A DNA stretch of 64,000 nucleotides from Pseudomonas sp. NFIX28 (GCF_900107395.1 NZ_FNPW01000012.1:124001-188000); one strand, 5' to 3'. Counted from the stretch's first letter, positions 52,656 to 62,369 are shown. Notes: generated by a model not told the origin, from the sequence alone. Made by a program: numbers and translations.

Positions 52656-53561
52656 ATGCTCAATTACCGCCAACTCCACTACTTCTGGGTCGTCGCCAAG
52701 ACCGGCAGCATTGTCCGGGCCTGCGAACAACTGAACCTGACTCCGCAAACCATCAGCGGCCAGATCACCTTGCTCGAACAAACTTATGGCATCGAGCTGT
52801 TTCGCCGGGTTGGCCGGCAACTGGAGCTGACCGAAGCCGGGCGCCAGACCCTGCCCTACGCCGAGCAGATGTTCCAGCTGGGTGGCGAACTGGAGGCCAT
52901 GCTCCAGGCCCAGCCCAATGAACAGCAAATCCTGTTTCGGGTCGGCGTGGCCGATGTGGTGCCCAAATCCATCGTCTATCGCCTGATCGCCCCGACCATG
53001 GAGCTGAACGAACCGATCCGCATCACCTGCCGCGAAGACAAGCTCGAACGCCTGCTGGCGGACCTCGCCATCCAGCGCCTGGACCTGGTGATTTCCGACA
53101 GCCCCATGCCCTCGCACCTGGATATCAAGGGCTACAGCCAGAAACTCGGCGAATGCGGCATCAGTTTTTTCGCCACCGAGGAACTGGCCGAGCTGTACGG
53201 AACGGATTTCCCCCATAGCCTGCATGGCGCCCCGTTGCTGATTCCCGGCCAGGAAACCGTGGTGCGCAGCCGCCTGCTGCGCTGGCTGGCCGAGCAGCAG
53301 ATACAACCGAGGATCATCGGTGAGTTCGACGACAGCGCCCTGATGCAGGCATTCGGCCAGTCAGGCAGCGGGATCTTCATCAGCCCGAGCGTGATCGCCG
53401 ACGAAGTGAGGCGCCAATATGGCGTGCAACTGATTGGCCAGACCGACGCGGTCAGCGAGTCGTTCTACGCCATCTCGGTCGAGCGCAAGGTCAAGCACCC
53501 TGGCATCGTGGCGATCACCGAAGGCGCCCGCCGCGAACTGTTCACCGCCATGGGCGCCTGA
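52656..53561 (+). CDS. nhaR: LysR-family activator NhaR
   Basis: A 301-residue LysR protein. The start MLNYRQLHYFWVVAKTGSI and the segment TPQTISGQITLLEQ are strongly NhaR-like. In E. coli NhaR senses sodium and activates the antiporter gene nhaA. Here no nhaA adjoins; the next gene is a convergent MFS transporter. The sequence upstream holds repeated TTCG-type motifs. Confidence 0.9.
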   Translation: MLNYRQLHYFWVVAKTGSIVRACEQLNLTPQTISGQITLLEQTYGIELFRRVGRQLELTEAGRQTLPYAEQMFQLGGELEAMLQAQPNEQQILFRVGVADVVPKSIVYRLIAPTMELNEPIRITCREDKLERLLADLAIQRLDLVISDSPMPSHLDIKGYSQKLGECGISFFATEELAELYGTDFPHSLHGAPLLIPGQETVVRSRLLRWLAEQQIQPRIIGEFDDSALMQAFGQSGSGIFISPSVIADEVRRQYGVQLIGQTDAVSESFYAISVERKVKHPGIVAITEGARRELFTAMGA

Positions 53562-53567
53562 GACGGA

Positions 53568-54722
53568 TCAGGCGCAGCTGGCCTGGGGTTTGAGGGTCAT
53601 CAACAGCAAAGCCAGCAGGATCGACACCAGGATAAAAGCAGCAGCGGCAACCCCCAGGCTGCCCAGCCCCAACGTATCGATCACCCGGCCGCCGACCATG
53701 GCGCCCAGGCCGATTCCCAGGTTGGCTCCGGCGATATTCAACGACGCAGCGAATGCCGGCGCCTGGGGAGCAGCCTTGATCAGGCGGACATGGCTGACCA
53801 GGAACAGCGCCGCCTGGGTCACGCCCCAGACGCCCATGGCCGCGGCCAGGCCCACTGGCGAGTGGATGCTTGGCACCAGCGCCACCATGCCGCCGATCAT
53901 CAAGGCGCAGAATCCCATGGACGCGAGCAGCGGATGGCGGTCCACCGCGCGGCCGCCCAGGGAGTTGCCAATCAGCCCCACCGCACCGAAGCCCATCAGG
54001 CACCAGCCGACCAGCGTGCCGTTGAAACCGGCCAGGCGCTCGAGGATATCCGCCAGGTAGGTGTAGGCGGTGAACATGCCGCTGAACACCAGGATCGACA
54101 GCAGCACATGCCCTTGCATCAAGGGGCTGCGCAGAATGCGCAACTGCGAGCGCAGGCTTGCCTGTTCGTTGTGCACGCGGGTCTGCGGCAGGTAGACATA
54201 CAGCAACAACGCCTTGGCAAAGGCCACCAGCGCCAGGATGCCGAATGCACTGCGCCAGCCGAAGGCATCGGAAATCAGGGTGCCCACCGGGATGCCGAAC
54301 ACCGTGGCGCAGACGATGCCAAAGCCGATCTTGGCGATGGCGCGCCCGGCGTAGTCAGGGCCGACTATATCCACCGCGGTTTCGCTGGCCAGGGCCCAGA
54401 ACACCGGCAAGCCGAGCGCCGGGATCAAGCGGGCCACGGCCATCACCCAGATATTCGGCGCCAGCGCCGCCAGGGTGTTGGCCAGGCCGAACATCACCAG
54501 CACCGAAATGAACAGGCGCTTGCGCTGGAAACGCGCGAAATAAGCCGTCAGCAAGGGTCCGAACGCCGCCACGGTGAAAGCGAACAGCGTCACCAGCAGG
54601 CCGGCCTGCGGCACGCTGACGTCCAGGTCGCGGGCAATCGACGGCAGCAGGCCGACTATGATGAATTCCGTGGTCAGCACGGTAAAACCGGCGGCTGACA
54701 GCAGCAGGATAGGCAACAGCAT
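53568..54722 (-). CDS. MFS transporter (DHA1 drug efflux-like)
   Basis: A 384-residue protein with about 12 membrane segments. LLSAAGFTVLTTEFIIVGLLPSIARDL at the start and RFQRKRLFISVLVMFG in the first loop place it in the DHA1 branch near AraJ and chloramphenicol-type pumps. It ends 6 nt from the convergent nhaR. The ATG at 54722 begins directly in the first helix. The substrate is unknown. Confidence 0.9.
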   Translation of the reverse strand: MLLPILLLSAAGFTVLTTEFIIVGLLPSIARDLDVSVPQAGLLVTLFAFTVAAFGPLLTAYFARFQRKRLFISVLVMFGLANTLAALAPNIWVMAVARLIPALGLPVFWALASETAVDIVGPDYAGRAIAKIGFGIVCATVFGIPVGTLISDAFGWRSAFGILALVAFAKALLLYVYLPQTRVHNEQASLRSQLRILRSPLMQGHVLLSILVFSGMFTAYTYLADILERLAGFNGTLVGWCLMGFGAVGLIGNSLGGRAVDRHPLLASMGFCALMIGGMVALVPSIHSPVGLAAAMGVWGVTQAALFLVSHVRLIKAAPQAPAFAASLNIAGANLGIGLGAMVGGRVIDTLGLGSLGVAAAAFILVSILLALLLMTLKPQASCA

Positions 54723-55006
54723 GGAAAAACTCCGGAAACGACGACATCAGCGATGGCCTGGGGGCCCGCTGACTGGAGATGAGAAGAGGATGGCGAATCC
54801 TAACAGAATGTTTCTGCCGATGTCCGCGAGCCGCCGCAAAAAACCGCAGATCGTTTCGAAGGCGCTGGTGGCAGATCGTCACATCCTTGGGCCAAGCCTG
54901 TGTGATAAAGTCCGCCTCCTGCCGCAACCCCCCGTACCTTTTGCAACTCATCAGCACGGCGTCACCCTCGACGCACGGCATATTAAAAAAACAGAGATAC
55001 AGTTCT

Positions 55007-56239
55007 ATGACTGCTGCCCCCCCATCGCTCCTGGAAAAACTCAAACGCACCAGCCTGGTCACGCAGATCGTCATCGGCCTGATCGCCGGTATCGCCCTCG
55101 CGCTGGTCGCCCCCGAACTGGCGAAATCCACTGCTTTCATTGGCAAGGTGTTCGTCTCGGCGCTCAAAGCCGTCGCACCGATCCTGGTGTTCGTGCTGGT
55201 AATGGCTTCCATCGCCAACCACAAACACGGCCAGGAAACCCATATCCGCCCGATCCTCTGGCTCTACCTGCTGGGCACTTTTGCCGCGGCGGCGGTGGCG
55301 GTGGTCGCCAGCAGCCTGTTCCCCTCCACCCTGGTACTGAGCAGCCATGACGTCGCCATCTCCGCCCCCGGCGGCATCAACGAAGTCCTGCAGAGCCTGC
55401 TGCTGAGCGCGGTGGACAACCCGGTCAACGCGCTGATGAATGCCAACTTCATCGGCATCCTGGCCTGGGCCATCGGCATGGGCGTGGCCATCCGCCATGC
55501 AGCGCCCACCACCCGCGCCGTGCTGGACGACCTGTCCAGTGGCGTGACCCTGATCGTGCGGGTGGTGATTCGCTTCGCCCCCCTGGGCATCTTCGGCCTG
55601 GTGGCCTCGACCCTGGCCACCTCCGGTTTCGGCGCCCTGCTCGGCTACGCCCACCTGCTGGCGGTGCTGATCGGTTGCATGCTGTTCGTCGCGCTGGTGA
55701 TGAACCCGCTGATCGTGTTCTGGAAGATCCGCCGCAATCCCTTCCCGCTGGTGCTCATGTGCCTGCGCGAAAGCGGCATCACCGCATTCTTCACCCGCAG
55801 CTCGGCAGCCAATATTCCGGTCAACCTGGAACTGAGCAAGCGCCTGGGCCTGCATGAAGACACCTATTCGGTCTCGATCCCCCTGGGCGCCACCATCAAC
55901 ATGGCCGGTGCCGCCATCACCATCACCGTGCTGACCCTGGCCGCCGTGCATACCCTGGGCATCGCCGTCGACCTGCCCACCGCCGTGCTGCTCAGCGTGG
56001 TTGCTGCCATCTGTGCCTGCGGCGCCTCCGGCGTGGCCGGCGGTTCGCTGCTGCTGATTCCACTGGCCTGCAGCCTGTTCGGCATCCCTAGCGAAATCGC
56101 CATGCAGGTGGTCGCGGTCGGCTTCATCATCGGTGTGTTGCAGGACTCGGCGGAAACCGCGCTGAACTCCTCCACCGACGTGCTCTTCACCGCCGCCGCG
56201 TGCATGGCCCAGGAAGAGAAGGTCCGCCAGACCGCCTGA
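55007..56239 (+). CDS. sstT: Serine/threonine sodium symporter SstT
   Basis: A 410-residue member of the dicarboxylate/amino acid:cation symporter family. The conserved serine-rich hairpin SGITAFFTRSSAANIPV (about 270-286) and GATINMAGAA (about 303-312) are SstT hallmarks. It imports serine and threonine with sodium. The start at 55007 (MTAAPPSLLEKLKR) follows an AGAG about 10 nt upstream. A strong two-way terminator follows. Confidence 0.94.
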   Translation: MTAAPPSLLEKLKRTSLVTQIVIGLIAGIALALVAPELAKSTAFIGKVFVSALKAVAPILVFVLVMASIANHKHGQETHIRPILWLYLLGTFAAAAVAVVASSLFPSTLVLSSHDVAISAPGGINEVLQSLLLSAVDNPVNALMNANFIGILAWAIGMGVAIRHAAPTTRAVLDDLSSGVTLIVRVVIRFAPLGIFGLVASTLATSGFGALLGYAHLLAVLIGCMLFVALVMNPLIVFWKIRRNPFPLVLMCLRESGITAFFTRSSAANIPVNLELSKRLGLHEDTYSVSIPLGATINMAGAAITITVLTLAAVHTLGIAVDLPTAVLLSVVAAICACGASGVAGGSLLLIPLACSLFGIPSEIAMQVVAVGFIIGVLQDSAETALNSSTDVLFTAAACMAQEEKVRQTA

Positions 56240-56261
56240 TCCTGCACGAATAGCGCGCACT

Positions 56262-56300
56262 AAAAAGCCCGGCAAGGCTCGCACCTTGCCGGGCTTTTTT
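56262..56300. terminator. Bidirectional terminator after sstT
   Basis: A 16-bp stem (56262-56277 with 56284-56299, core AGCCCGGCAAGG) is flanked by A5 and T6, separating convergent genes. Confidence 0.92.
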
Positions 56301-56322
56301 ATGGGTTTGCCCCCCAACTACA

Positions 56323-56832
56323 TCAGAAAGCGCCCATGTAATCGCGCTTGCCGATTTCCACACCGTTGTGACGCAGGATCGCGTAGGTGGTGGTGACGTG
56401 GAAGAAGAACTGCGGCAGGCCGTAGGTCAGCAGGTACGACTGGCCACTGAAGCGCTTCTCTTTCGGGGTGCCCGGACGGGTGACGATCTCGATGCCTTCC
56501 TTGCCATCGATCTGCGCCGGCTGGATGCCGTCGATAAAGGCCAGGACCTTGGCCAGCAGCGCCTGCAGCTCGGCAAAGGTGGTTTCGGTGTCGTCATACT
56601 TCGGCAGCTCGACTTCGGCCAGGCGAGCCGAAACGCCTTTGGCGAAATCGACGGCGATCTGCACCTGGCGGACCAGCGGGAACATGTCCGGATACAGGCG
56701 TGCCTGCAGGAAGGCATTCGGGTCGATGTTCTTCGCCGTGGCGTGGGCTTCGGCCTTGTTCAGGACATCGCTCAAGGCATTGAGCATTTGCTTGAAGACA
56801 GGAACGGAGGCGGCGTACAGGGAAATGGTCAT
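56323..56832 (-). CDS. DUF1993 family protein
   Basis: A 169-residue soluble protein of the DUF1993 family, related in fold to DinB helical bundles. MTISLYAASVPVFKQML at the start and LPQFFFHVTTTYAILRHNGV near the end are typical. Conserved histidines (FHVTTTYAILRH) may bind a metal. Function unknown. It is convergent with sstT. Confidence 0.88.
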   Translation of the reverse strand: MTISLYAASVPVFKQMLNALSDVLNKAEAHATAKNIDPNAFLQARLYPDMFPLVRQVQIAVDFAKGVSARLAEVELPKYDDTETTFAELQALLAKVLAFIDGIQPAQIDGKEGIEIVTRPGTPKEKRFSGQSYLLTYGLPQFFFHVTTTYAILRHNGVEIGKRDYMGAF

Positions 56833-56968
56833 GGTGATCTCGACAGGCTGACGGAAAAAAGCGCAAACAAAGTGGCGCGATTATAGACCGGCTTGGGGGC
56901 CGCCGGCGGCTTGTCTTTTATCCAGCAAGGATTAGGCTAGTCGCCTTCGACAGCATAGGGAAAGCGCG

Positions 56969-57619
56969 ATGAGCATCGAGCAAGAAACCTCCAGCGAGCA
57001 ACTGCAACTGACCAGCACCGAACTGCGCATTCTCGGATCGCTGATCGAGAAACAGGCGACCAGCCCGGAAACCTATCCGCTGACCCTCAATGCGCTGGTC
57101 ATCGCCTGCAACCAGAAAACCAGCCGTGAACCGGTGATGAACCTCACCCAGGGCCAGGTCGGCCAGAGCCTGCGCGCCCTGGAAAACCGTGGCTTCGCCC
57201 GCTTGGTGATGGGCAGCCGCGCCGACCGCTGGGAGCATCGCCTGGACAAGGCGCTGGAACTGGTGCCGGCGCAAGTGGCGCTGGCCGGCCTGCTGTTTTT
57301 GCGTGGCCCGCAGACCGTCAACGAACTGCTGACCCGCAGCGGCCGCATGCACGATTTCGAAGACAGCGAACAAGTGGTGCATCAGCTGGAGCGCCTGATC
57401 GCCCGTGGCCTGGCGTTGCTGATCCCGCGCCAGGCCGGGCAGCGTGAAGATCGCTACATGCATGCCCTGGGCGACCCGGCGGATATCGAAGCGATCCTCG
57501 CCGCGCGGCAGAATCCGGTGGAACGCAGCCCGGGCAGCGGCGTGTCCGCCGAACGCATCGAAGAGCTGGAAGCGCGGATCGCCGCCCTCGAAGAACGCCT
57601 GGCGAAACTCGAAGGCTAA
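56969..57619 (+). CDS. yceH: YceH family (DUF480) protein
   Basis: A 216-residue winged-helix-containing protein. LTSTELRILGSLIEKQATSPETYPLTLNAL, read as ELRILGSLIEKQ near residue 18, and QKTSREPVMNL are the YceH signature. The C-terminus (RIEELEARIAALEERLAKL) is a short coiled coil. Its role in cells is not established. AAAG-rich sequence precedes the ATG. Confidence 0.92.
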   Translation: MSIEQETSSEQLQLTSTELRILGSLIEKQATSPETYPLTLNALVIACNQKTSREPVMNLTQGQVGQSLRALENRGFARLVMGSRADRWEHRLDKALELVPAQVALAGLLFLRGPQTVNELLTRSGRMHDFEDSEQVVHQLERLIARGLALLIPRQAGQREDRYMHALGDPADIEAILAARQNPVERSPGSGVSAERIEELEARIAALEERLAKLEG

Positions 57620-57642
57620 TCCGCTAACCTGCCCCGCGCCCA

Positions 57643-58461
57643 TCAGGCCCTGGCGAAGTCTACCGCCTGCTGGAACTGCTCGGCGCTGGGGCGCACGCCG
57701 GTGTACAGCACAAACTGCTCCAGGGCCTGGATGGCGATCACTTCCAGGCCGGTGATCACCTGCTTGCCTTCGGCCCGGGCGCGCAGGATCAGCGGGGTCT
57801 CCGCCGGCACCGCCACCACGTCGAACACGGTGCGCGCGGCCTCGATCGCCTCGGCCGGGAATGCCAGTTGATCGGCCTCGGGACCACCGCTCATGCCGAT
57901 CGGGGTGACGTTGATCAGCATCTGCGGGCGCAATTGGCCCAGCTCCGCCTGCCAGGCATAGCCCAGGGAATCGGCGAGGGCCTGCCCGGCCCCGGCGTTA
58001 CGGGCAACTATCACGCCATCACGGTAGCCACCATCACGCAAGGCACTGGCCACCGCCTTGGCCATGCCGCCGCTGCCGCGCAGGGCAAAGCGCGTGTCCT
58101 TGGGGATCCGGTGACGTTCGAGCAACTGGGCGACGGCAATGTAATCAGTGTTGTAGGCCTTGAGGTGGCCGTTGGTGTTGACGATGGTGTTGATCGACTG
58201 GATGGCGCTGGCCGAGGCGTCCAGTTCGTCCACCAGGGCAATGCAGGCTTCCTTGAACGGCATGGACACGCCGCAGCCGCGAATTCCCAGGGCGCGGACC
58301 CCGCCCACGGCGCCGGGCAGGTCCTGGCTGCTGAAAGCCTTGTAATAGAAGTTCAAGCCCAGCTGTTCATACAAATGATTGTGAAAACGCAGGCCGAAAT
58401 TCCCCGGACGCCCTGACAGCGACATACACAACTGGGTGTCTTTATTGGGATTCATCTGCAT
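57643..58461 (-). CDS. Shikimate 5-dehydrogenase-like protein
   Basis: A 272-residue AroE-like NAD(P)-binding protein. The catalytic lysine (VSMPFKEAC) and aspartate (YNTDYIA) are retained, and LRGSGGMAKAV is the nucleotide loop. It is shorter in the N-terminal motif than AroE (SLSGRPGNFG in place of SxSxSP) and matches the shikimate-dehydrogenase-like group whose substrate is uncertain. AAGGAG lies 6 nt before the ATG at 58461. It is convergent with yceH. Confidence 0.88.
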   Translation of the reverse strand: MQMNPNKDTQLCMSLSGRPGNFGLRFHNHLYEQLGLNFYYKAFSSQDLPGAVGGVRALGIRGCGVSMPFKEACIALVDELDASASAIQSINTIVNTNGHLKAYNTDYIAVAQLLERHRIPKDTRFALRGSGGMAKAVASALRDGGYRDGVIVARNAGAGQALADSLGYAWQAELGQLRPQMLINVTPIGMSGGPEADQLAFPAEAIEAARTVFDVVAVPAETPLILRARAEGKQVITGLEVIAIQALEQFVLYTGVRPSAEQFQQAVDFARA

Positions 58462-58714
58462 GTTGATCTCCTTGGAACGCACTTTCGGATGGACGGGATT
58501 AGCCAGTCGCCGGGTTCTGCCCGATCATATTCAAGGTGCCTGAAAGACGGGCCTGCGGCCCACGGACGAGGGTAAAGAAGCCGGTACAGACCTTACACAA
58601 AATTTACCCGGCGGCCGTGCAGTTTTTCAGAAAAAAGCTGTCTTAGAAGTATCCCCGCGACAGTCCTCGCGTCTATTGCAGAGCGAGCGCAGGGGTAGGA
58701 ATCGAGGAATAGCC

Positions 58715-59068
58715 ATGATGCGTAAAATCCCCAAGATTGCCTTGCTCATGGGTGCACTCGCTGTCGCCGGTCAGGCGTCCGCCCACGGTGGCGGTGGTTG
58801 GGGTGGACCAGCGGTAGTCGGTGCGGTGGTCGGCGCAGCGGTTGTGGGTTCGGTGATCGCCAGCCACAGCCGCCCGGTCTATGTGCAACAACCGGTCTAC
58901 GTTCAGCCGCAGCCGGTCTATGCCGTGCCACCACCGGTCTACTACCAGCCACAGCCGGTGTACGTGCAAGGCCCGCCAATTTATTACCGCCCGGCTCCGG
59001 TGTACTACGGGCCACCTCGTGGCTACTACGGCCCGCCACGCCATTACTATGGTCCTGGCCGCTGGTAA
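58715..59068 (+). CDS. Secreted Tyr/Pro-rich repeat protein
   Basis: A 117-residue protein: signal peptide (IALLMGALAVAGQASA), a glycine-rich segment with a glycine-zipper-like helix (GAVVGAAVVGSVIA, about 35-48), then tandem PVYVQ/QPVY and YYGPP units to the end. The domain plan recalls small outer-membrane or surface proteins with a glycine zipper. GAGGAA lies 5 nt before the ATG at 58715. Function unknown. Confidence 0.82.
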   Translation: MMRKIPKIALLMGALAVAGQASAHGGGGWGGPAVVGAVVGAAVVGSVIASHSRPVYVQQPVYVQPQPVYAVPPPVYYQPQPVYVQGPPIYYRPAPVYYGPPRGYYGPPRHYYGPGRW

Positions 59069-59089
59069 GCCAGGCGCCCGTCATAACCA

Positions 59090-59124
59090 CAGGCCCCGCC
59101 CTCGCAAGCGGGGCCTGTTGCGTT
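59090..59124 (+). terminator. Terminator after the Tyr/Pro-rich gene
   Basis: CAGGCCCCGC (59090-59099) pairs with GCGGGGCCTG (59108-59117), followed by TTGCGTTTT. Confidence 0.82.
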
Positions 59125-59316
59125 TTGCCCCGTCTGCGAACGTCTGAATAAATCTTGCAAAGGTCGCTGCTGGAACAGCTTTTGCGATTCAATCGGGCAA
59201 TAGTGTTGCCAACGGCGGCCTGTAGGTTGAAGCCTGGGGCTGTCATATTTATGTCATGCCAGGTCCGCAAGATCGGATCTGTCCAAAACGGCCCCATAAC
59301 AACAAGGACGATTCCC

Positions 59317-59511
59317 ATGCCGACACAGAATCCTCACCACTCCCCTTCCCTGGGCACTGCGAGCAAGGTGTACAGCGCCCTGACCGAACTCAAGCACCTG
59401 GAAGGCCATCGCAGCGCCAAGTTCCTGGCTCTTCTGGCCGAGCACCTGGTGCGCAAGGGCCTGCTGCATGACCCGGAAGTGGTCTACATGCTCGACCAGG
59501 TCGTCGACTGA
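59317..59511 (+). CDS. Small conserved-looking protein, 64 residues
   Basis: A 64-residue soluble protein with AAGGA about 9 nt before the ATG. The middle (KVYSALTELKHLEGHRSAKF) and end (DPEVVYMLDQVVD) are predicted helical and charged. It has no signal peptide. I recognise no family. It is followed by another small gene on the same strand. Confidence 0.7.
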   Translation: MPTQNPHHSPSLGTASKVYSALTELKHLEGHRSAKFLALLAEHLVRKGLLHDPEVVYMLDQVVD

Positions 59512-59619
59512 CCGCGCAGCGGCGTTTTTCGCCGGTATCGATGTCCACTATCGAGCACGGTGATTTTTCGTAGAACCTGTCGCTCCGTAAGGTAGCTCCA
59601 CAGATTGATGGAGGTACTT

Positions 59620-59802
59620 ATGCCCAAGGTTCAGATCATGTCCGTTATCGGTAGCGCCGTTCCCACCTCGCTCAGGGAGCTGGGATTGCTGGCGTGTTGG
59701 TACCTGGTGCGCGATGGCGAGCCGGTCAGCGGCCCGCTGACCTCGCTGACCGCCGCCCAGGCCCTGTCGCAAGAGATCGAGCAGCGCGTCCTGCATGCCT
59801 AA
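59620..59802 (+). CDS. Small protein, 60 residues
   Basis: A 60-residue protein with GGAGG five nt before the ATG at 59620. It starts MPKVQIMSVIGSAVPTSL and contains a WYLVRDGEPVSGPLTSL segment, suggesting a small beta-alpha fold. It has no signal peptide. It overlaps the 3' end of the convergent transporter gene by 4 bp. No family recognised. Confidence 0.68.
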   Translation: MPKVQIMSVIGSAVPTSLRELGLLACWYLVRDGEPVSGPLTSLTAAQALSQEIEQRVLHA

Positions 59803-60866
59803 GGCAGCGGCAACTGTGGCCGCGGCCGGGTCTCGACGAACAGGGCCCAGCTTGAAATGAACAGCGCGGCGATCAATGGCCCGATGACAAAGCCGTTCAG
59901 GCCGAAGATCGCCAAGCCGCCCAGGGTCGAGATCAGGATCAGGTAATCCGGCATCTTGGTGTCCTTGCCCACCAGGATCGGACGCAGCACGTTATCCACC
60001 AGGCCAATCACGAATATCCCGTACAACCCCAGCACCACGCCTTGCCAGATCGCCCCGCTGAACAGGAAATACGTCGCCACCGGGCCCCAGACGATCCCCG
60101 CGCCCACCGCTGGCAACAATGACAGCAAGGTCATCAGCACCGCCCAGAGCAGCGGGCTGGGAATGTCCAGGAACCAGAAGATTAGCCCGCCCAATACCCC
60201 CTGGCTGGCGGCCACCAGCACGTTGCCTTTCACCGTGGCCCGCACCACCCGACTGAACTTGAGCTGCAGCCGGCGCTTCTGGTGCTCGGCCAACGGCAAG
60301 GCGATGCGCACCTTGCGCACCAGTTCCGGGCCATCGCGCAAAAAAAAGAACAACAAATACAGCATGACGAAAAAGCTCACCACGAACTTGAACGTGCCCT
60401 GGCCGACGCTGAAAGCCTGGGTGGCGATGAACTGGCTGCCCTGCAGCGCGCCCCTGACGATCTTCTCGCGCAGGCTGTCCAGCTCGCCCATGCCGAGGCG
60501 GTCCAGCAGCTGCTGGAAATACGGCGGCAGGCTGTGCTTGAAACGGTCCAGTTGGCCGGCGATGTCCCACTTGCCGCTTTCAATGTTCTGGTAGAGGTTG
60601 GCCCCCTCCTGCACCAGCAGGAAACTGATGATGATCACCGGCAAAATGGCGATCACCAGGCAAATGCTCAGGGTGCACAGGGCCGTCAGGTTGCGCGGCC
60701 AGTTGAATTTGAGTTGCAGGCGCCGCTGCAGCGGGTCGAACAGAATGCCGAGAATCACGGCCCAGAACGCCGCCCCGTAAAAGGGCAGCAGAATCCAGAT
60801 GAAAGCGACGGTCACCAGGGTCAGCAGAAGCAACAGGCTTTTGTGTTGCAGGGGGGTCTGGCTCAT
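59799..60866 (-). CDS. AI-2E family transporter (PerM/TqsA-type)
   Basis: A 355-residue membrane protein with about seven to eight helices. The ends SLLPAVGAGIVWGP (about 260-273) and LRPILVGKDTKMPDYLILIS (about 296-315) are the AI-2E/UPF0118 family signatures. Members have been linked to autoinducer-2 export or sodium-proton exchange, so the substrate is open. The ATG at 60866 (MSQTPLQHKSLL) is the natural start. Confidence 0.9.
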   Translation of the reverse strand: MSQTPLQHKSLLLLLTLVTVAFIWILLPFYGAAFWAVILGILFDPLQRRLQLKFNWPRNLTALCTLSICLVIAILPVIIISFLLVQEGANLYQNIESGKWDIAGQLDRFKHSLPPYFQQLLDRLGMGELDSLREKIVRGALQGSQFIATQAFSVGQGTFKFVVSFFVMLYLLFFFLRDGPELVRKVRIALPLAEHQKRRLQLKFSRVVRATVKGNVLVAASQGVLGGLIFWFLDIPSPLLWAVLMTLLSLLPAVGAGIVWGPVATYFLFSGAIWQGVVLGLYGIFVIGLVDNVLRPILVGKDTKMPDYLILISTLGGLAIFGLNGFVIGPLIAALFISSWALFVETRPRPQLPLP

Positions 60867-61031
60867 GTCTGCTCCATGTCGATAAGTCCCGGGACGCCGC
60901 AAAAGCGCCTAAAACCTTAGTCCGCCAGCGTTCGGCCAAGTGCCTTTTTTATTCATCGAGCATAGATCCAGATCAATGAACTCTGCCGGCCATGGCCTTA
61001 CCCTCGCGACCTTTTGCCACCGACAGCCGCC

Positions 61032-62369
61032 ATGACGCCCCTGACCCGCCCCGAACTGCTCGCCCCCGCCGGCACCCTGAAAAACATGCGCTACGCCTTC
61101 GCCTATGGCGCCGATGCGGTGTACGCCGGCCAGCCGCGCTACAGCCTGCGGGTGCGCAACAACGAATTCGACCACGCCAACCTGGCCCTCGGCATTCGCG
61201 AGGCCCAGGCCCAGGGCAAGCGCTTCTACGTGGTGGTCAACATCGCCCCGCACAACGCCAAGCTCAAGACCTTCCTCAAGGACCTCGCGCCGGTGATCGC
61301 CATGGCCCCGGACGCGCTGATCATGTCCGACCCGGGGCTGATCATGCTGGTACGCCGGCACTTCCCGCAGATGCCGATCCACCTGTCGGTGCAGGCCAAC
61401 ACGGTGAACTGGGCCAGCGTCGAGTTCTGGCAGCAACAGGGCCTGAGCCGGATCATCCTGTCCCGCGAGCTGTCCCTGGAAGAGATCGAGGAAATCCGCC
61501 AGCAGGTGCCGGCCATGGAGCTCGAAGTGTTCGTCCACGGTGCCCTGTGCATGGCCTATTCCGGGCGTTGCCTGCTGTCGGGCTATATGAACAAGCGCGA
61601 CGCCAATCAGGGCACCTGCACCAATGCCTGCCGCTGGAAATACCAGGCCGAGCCAGCCACGGAAAACGCCGTCGGCGAGATCGTCCAGCAGTTCCAGCCG
61701 GAGCCGACCCTGGGCATCGGCGCCCCCACCGACCAGGTGTTCCTGCTGCGCGAAGCCAACCGCCCGGACGAGCCGATGCCGGCCTTCGAGGACGAGCACG
61801 GCACCTACATCATGAATGCCAAGGACCTGCGCGCGGTGCAGCATGTCGAGCGCCTGACGCGCATGGGCGTGCATTCATTGAAGATCGAGGGCCGCACCAA
61901 GTCGCACTTCTATTGCGCGCGCACCACCCAGGTCTATCGCCGGGCCATCGACGACGCGGTGGCCGGCCGCCATTTCGACCGCAGCCTGATGACCGACCTG
62001 GAGTCCCTCGCCCAGCGCGGCTACACCGAAGGTTTCCTGCGGCGCCACGTGCATGACGAATACCAGAACTACCAGAACGGCAGCTCGGTCTCGGAACGCC
62101 AGCAGTTTGTCGGCGAACTCACCGGCGAGCGTCGCGACCGGCTGGCGGAAGTGAAAGTGAAGAACCGCTTTGCCCTGGGCGACCACATGGAACTGATGAC
62201 GCCCAAGGGCAACTTCCACTTCGACCTGCACCAGTTGCAGAACGTCCGTGGCGAACCGATCGAGGTCGCGCCGGGGGACGGGCATACGGTGTACCTGCCG
62301 ATCCCGGATGCGGTGGATCTGCGTTTTGCCTTGTTGATGCGCGATGTGACGGCGAACAGCGCGGTTTAA
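61032..62369 (+). CDS. trhP: U32-family tRNA uridine hydroxylation protein TrhP (YegQ)
   Basis: A 445-residue member of the U32 peptidase family. The start TPLTRPELLAPAGTLKNM, the cysteine-rich segment HGALCMAYSGRCLLSGYM and NQGTCTNACRW (metal or cluster ligands) and SLKIEGRTKSHFYCA match TrhP, which with prephenate helps make 5-hydroxyuridine in tRNA. No proteolysis motif is expected. The ATG at 61032 begins the conserved N-terminus; the upstream sequence lacks a clear ribosome site. Confidence 0.92.
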   Translation: MTPLTRPELLAPAGTLKNMRYAFAYGADAVYAGQPRYSLRVRNNEFDHANLALGIREAQAQGKRFYVVVNIAPHNAKLKTFLKDLAPVIAMAPDALIMSDPGLIMLVRRHFPQMPIHLSVQANTVNWASVEFWQQQGLSRIILSRELSLEEIEEIRQQVPAMELEVFVHGALCMAYSGRCLLSGYMNKRDANQGTCTNACRWKYQAEPATENAVGEIVQQFQPEPTLGIGAPTDQVFLLREANRPDEPMPAFEDEHGTYIMNAKDLRAVQHVERLTRMGVHSLKIEGRTKSHFYCARTTQVYRRAIDDAVAGRHFDRSLMTDLESLAQRGYTEGFLRRHVHDEYQNYQNGSSVSERQQFVGELTGERRDRLAEVKVKNRFALGDHMELMTPKGNFHFDLHQLQNVRGEPIEVAPGDGHTVYLPIPDAVDLRFALLMRDVTANSAV

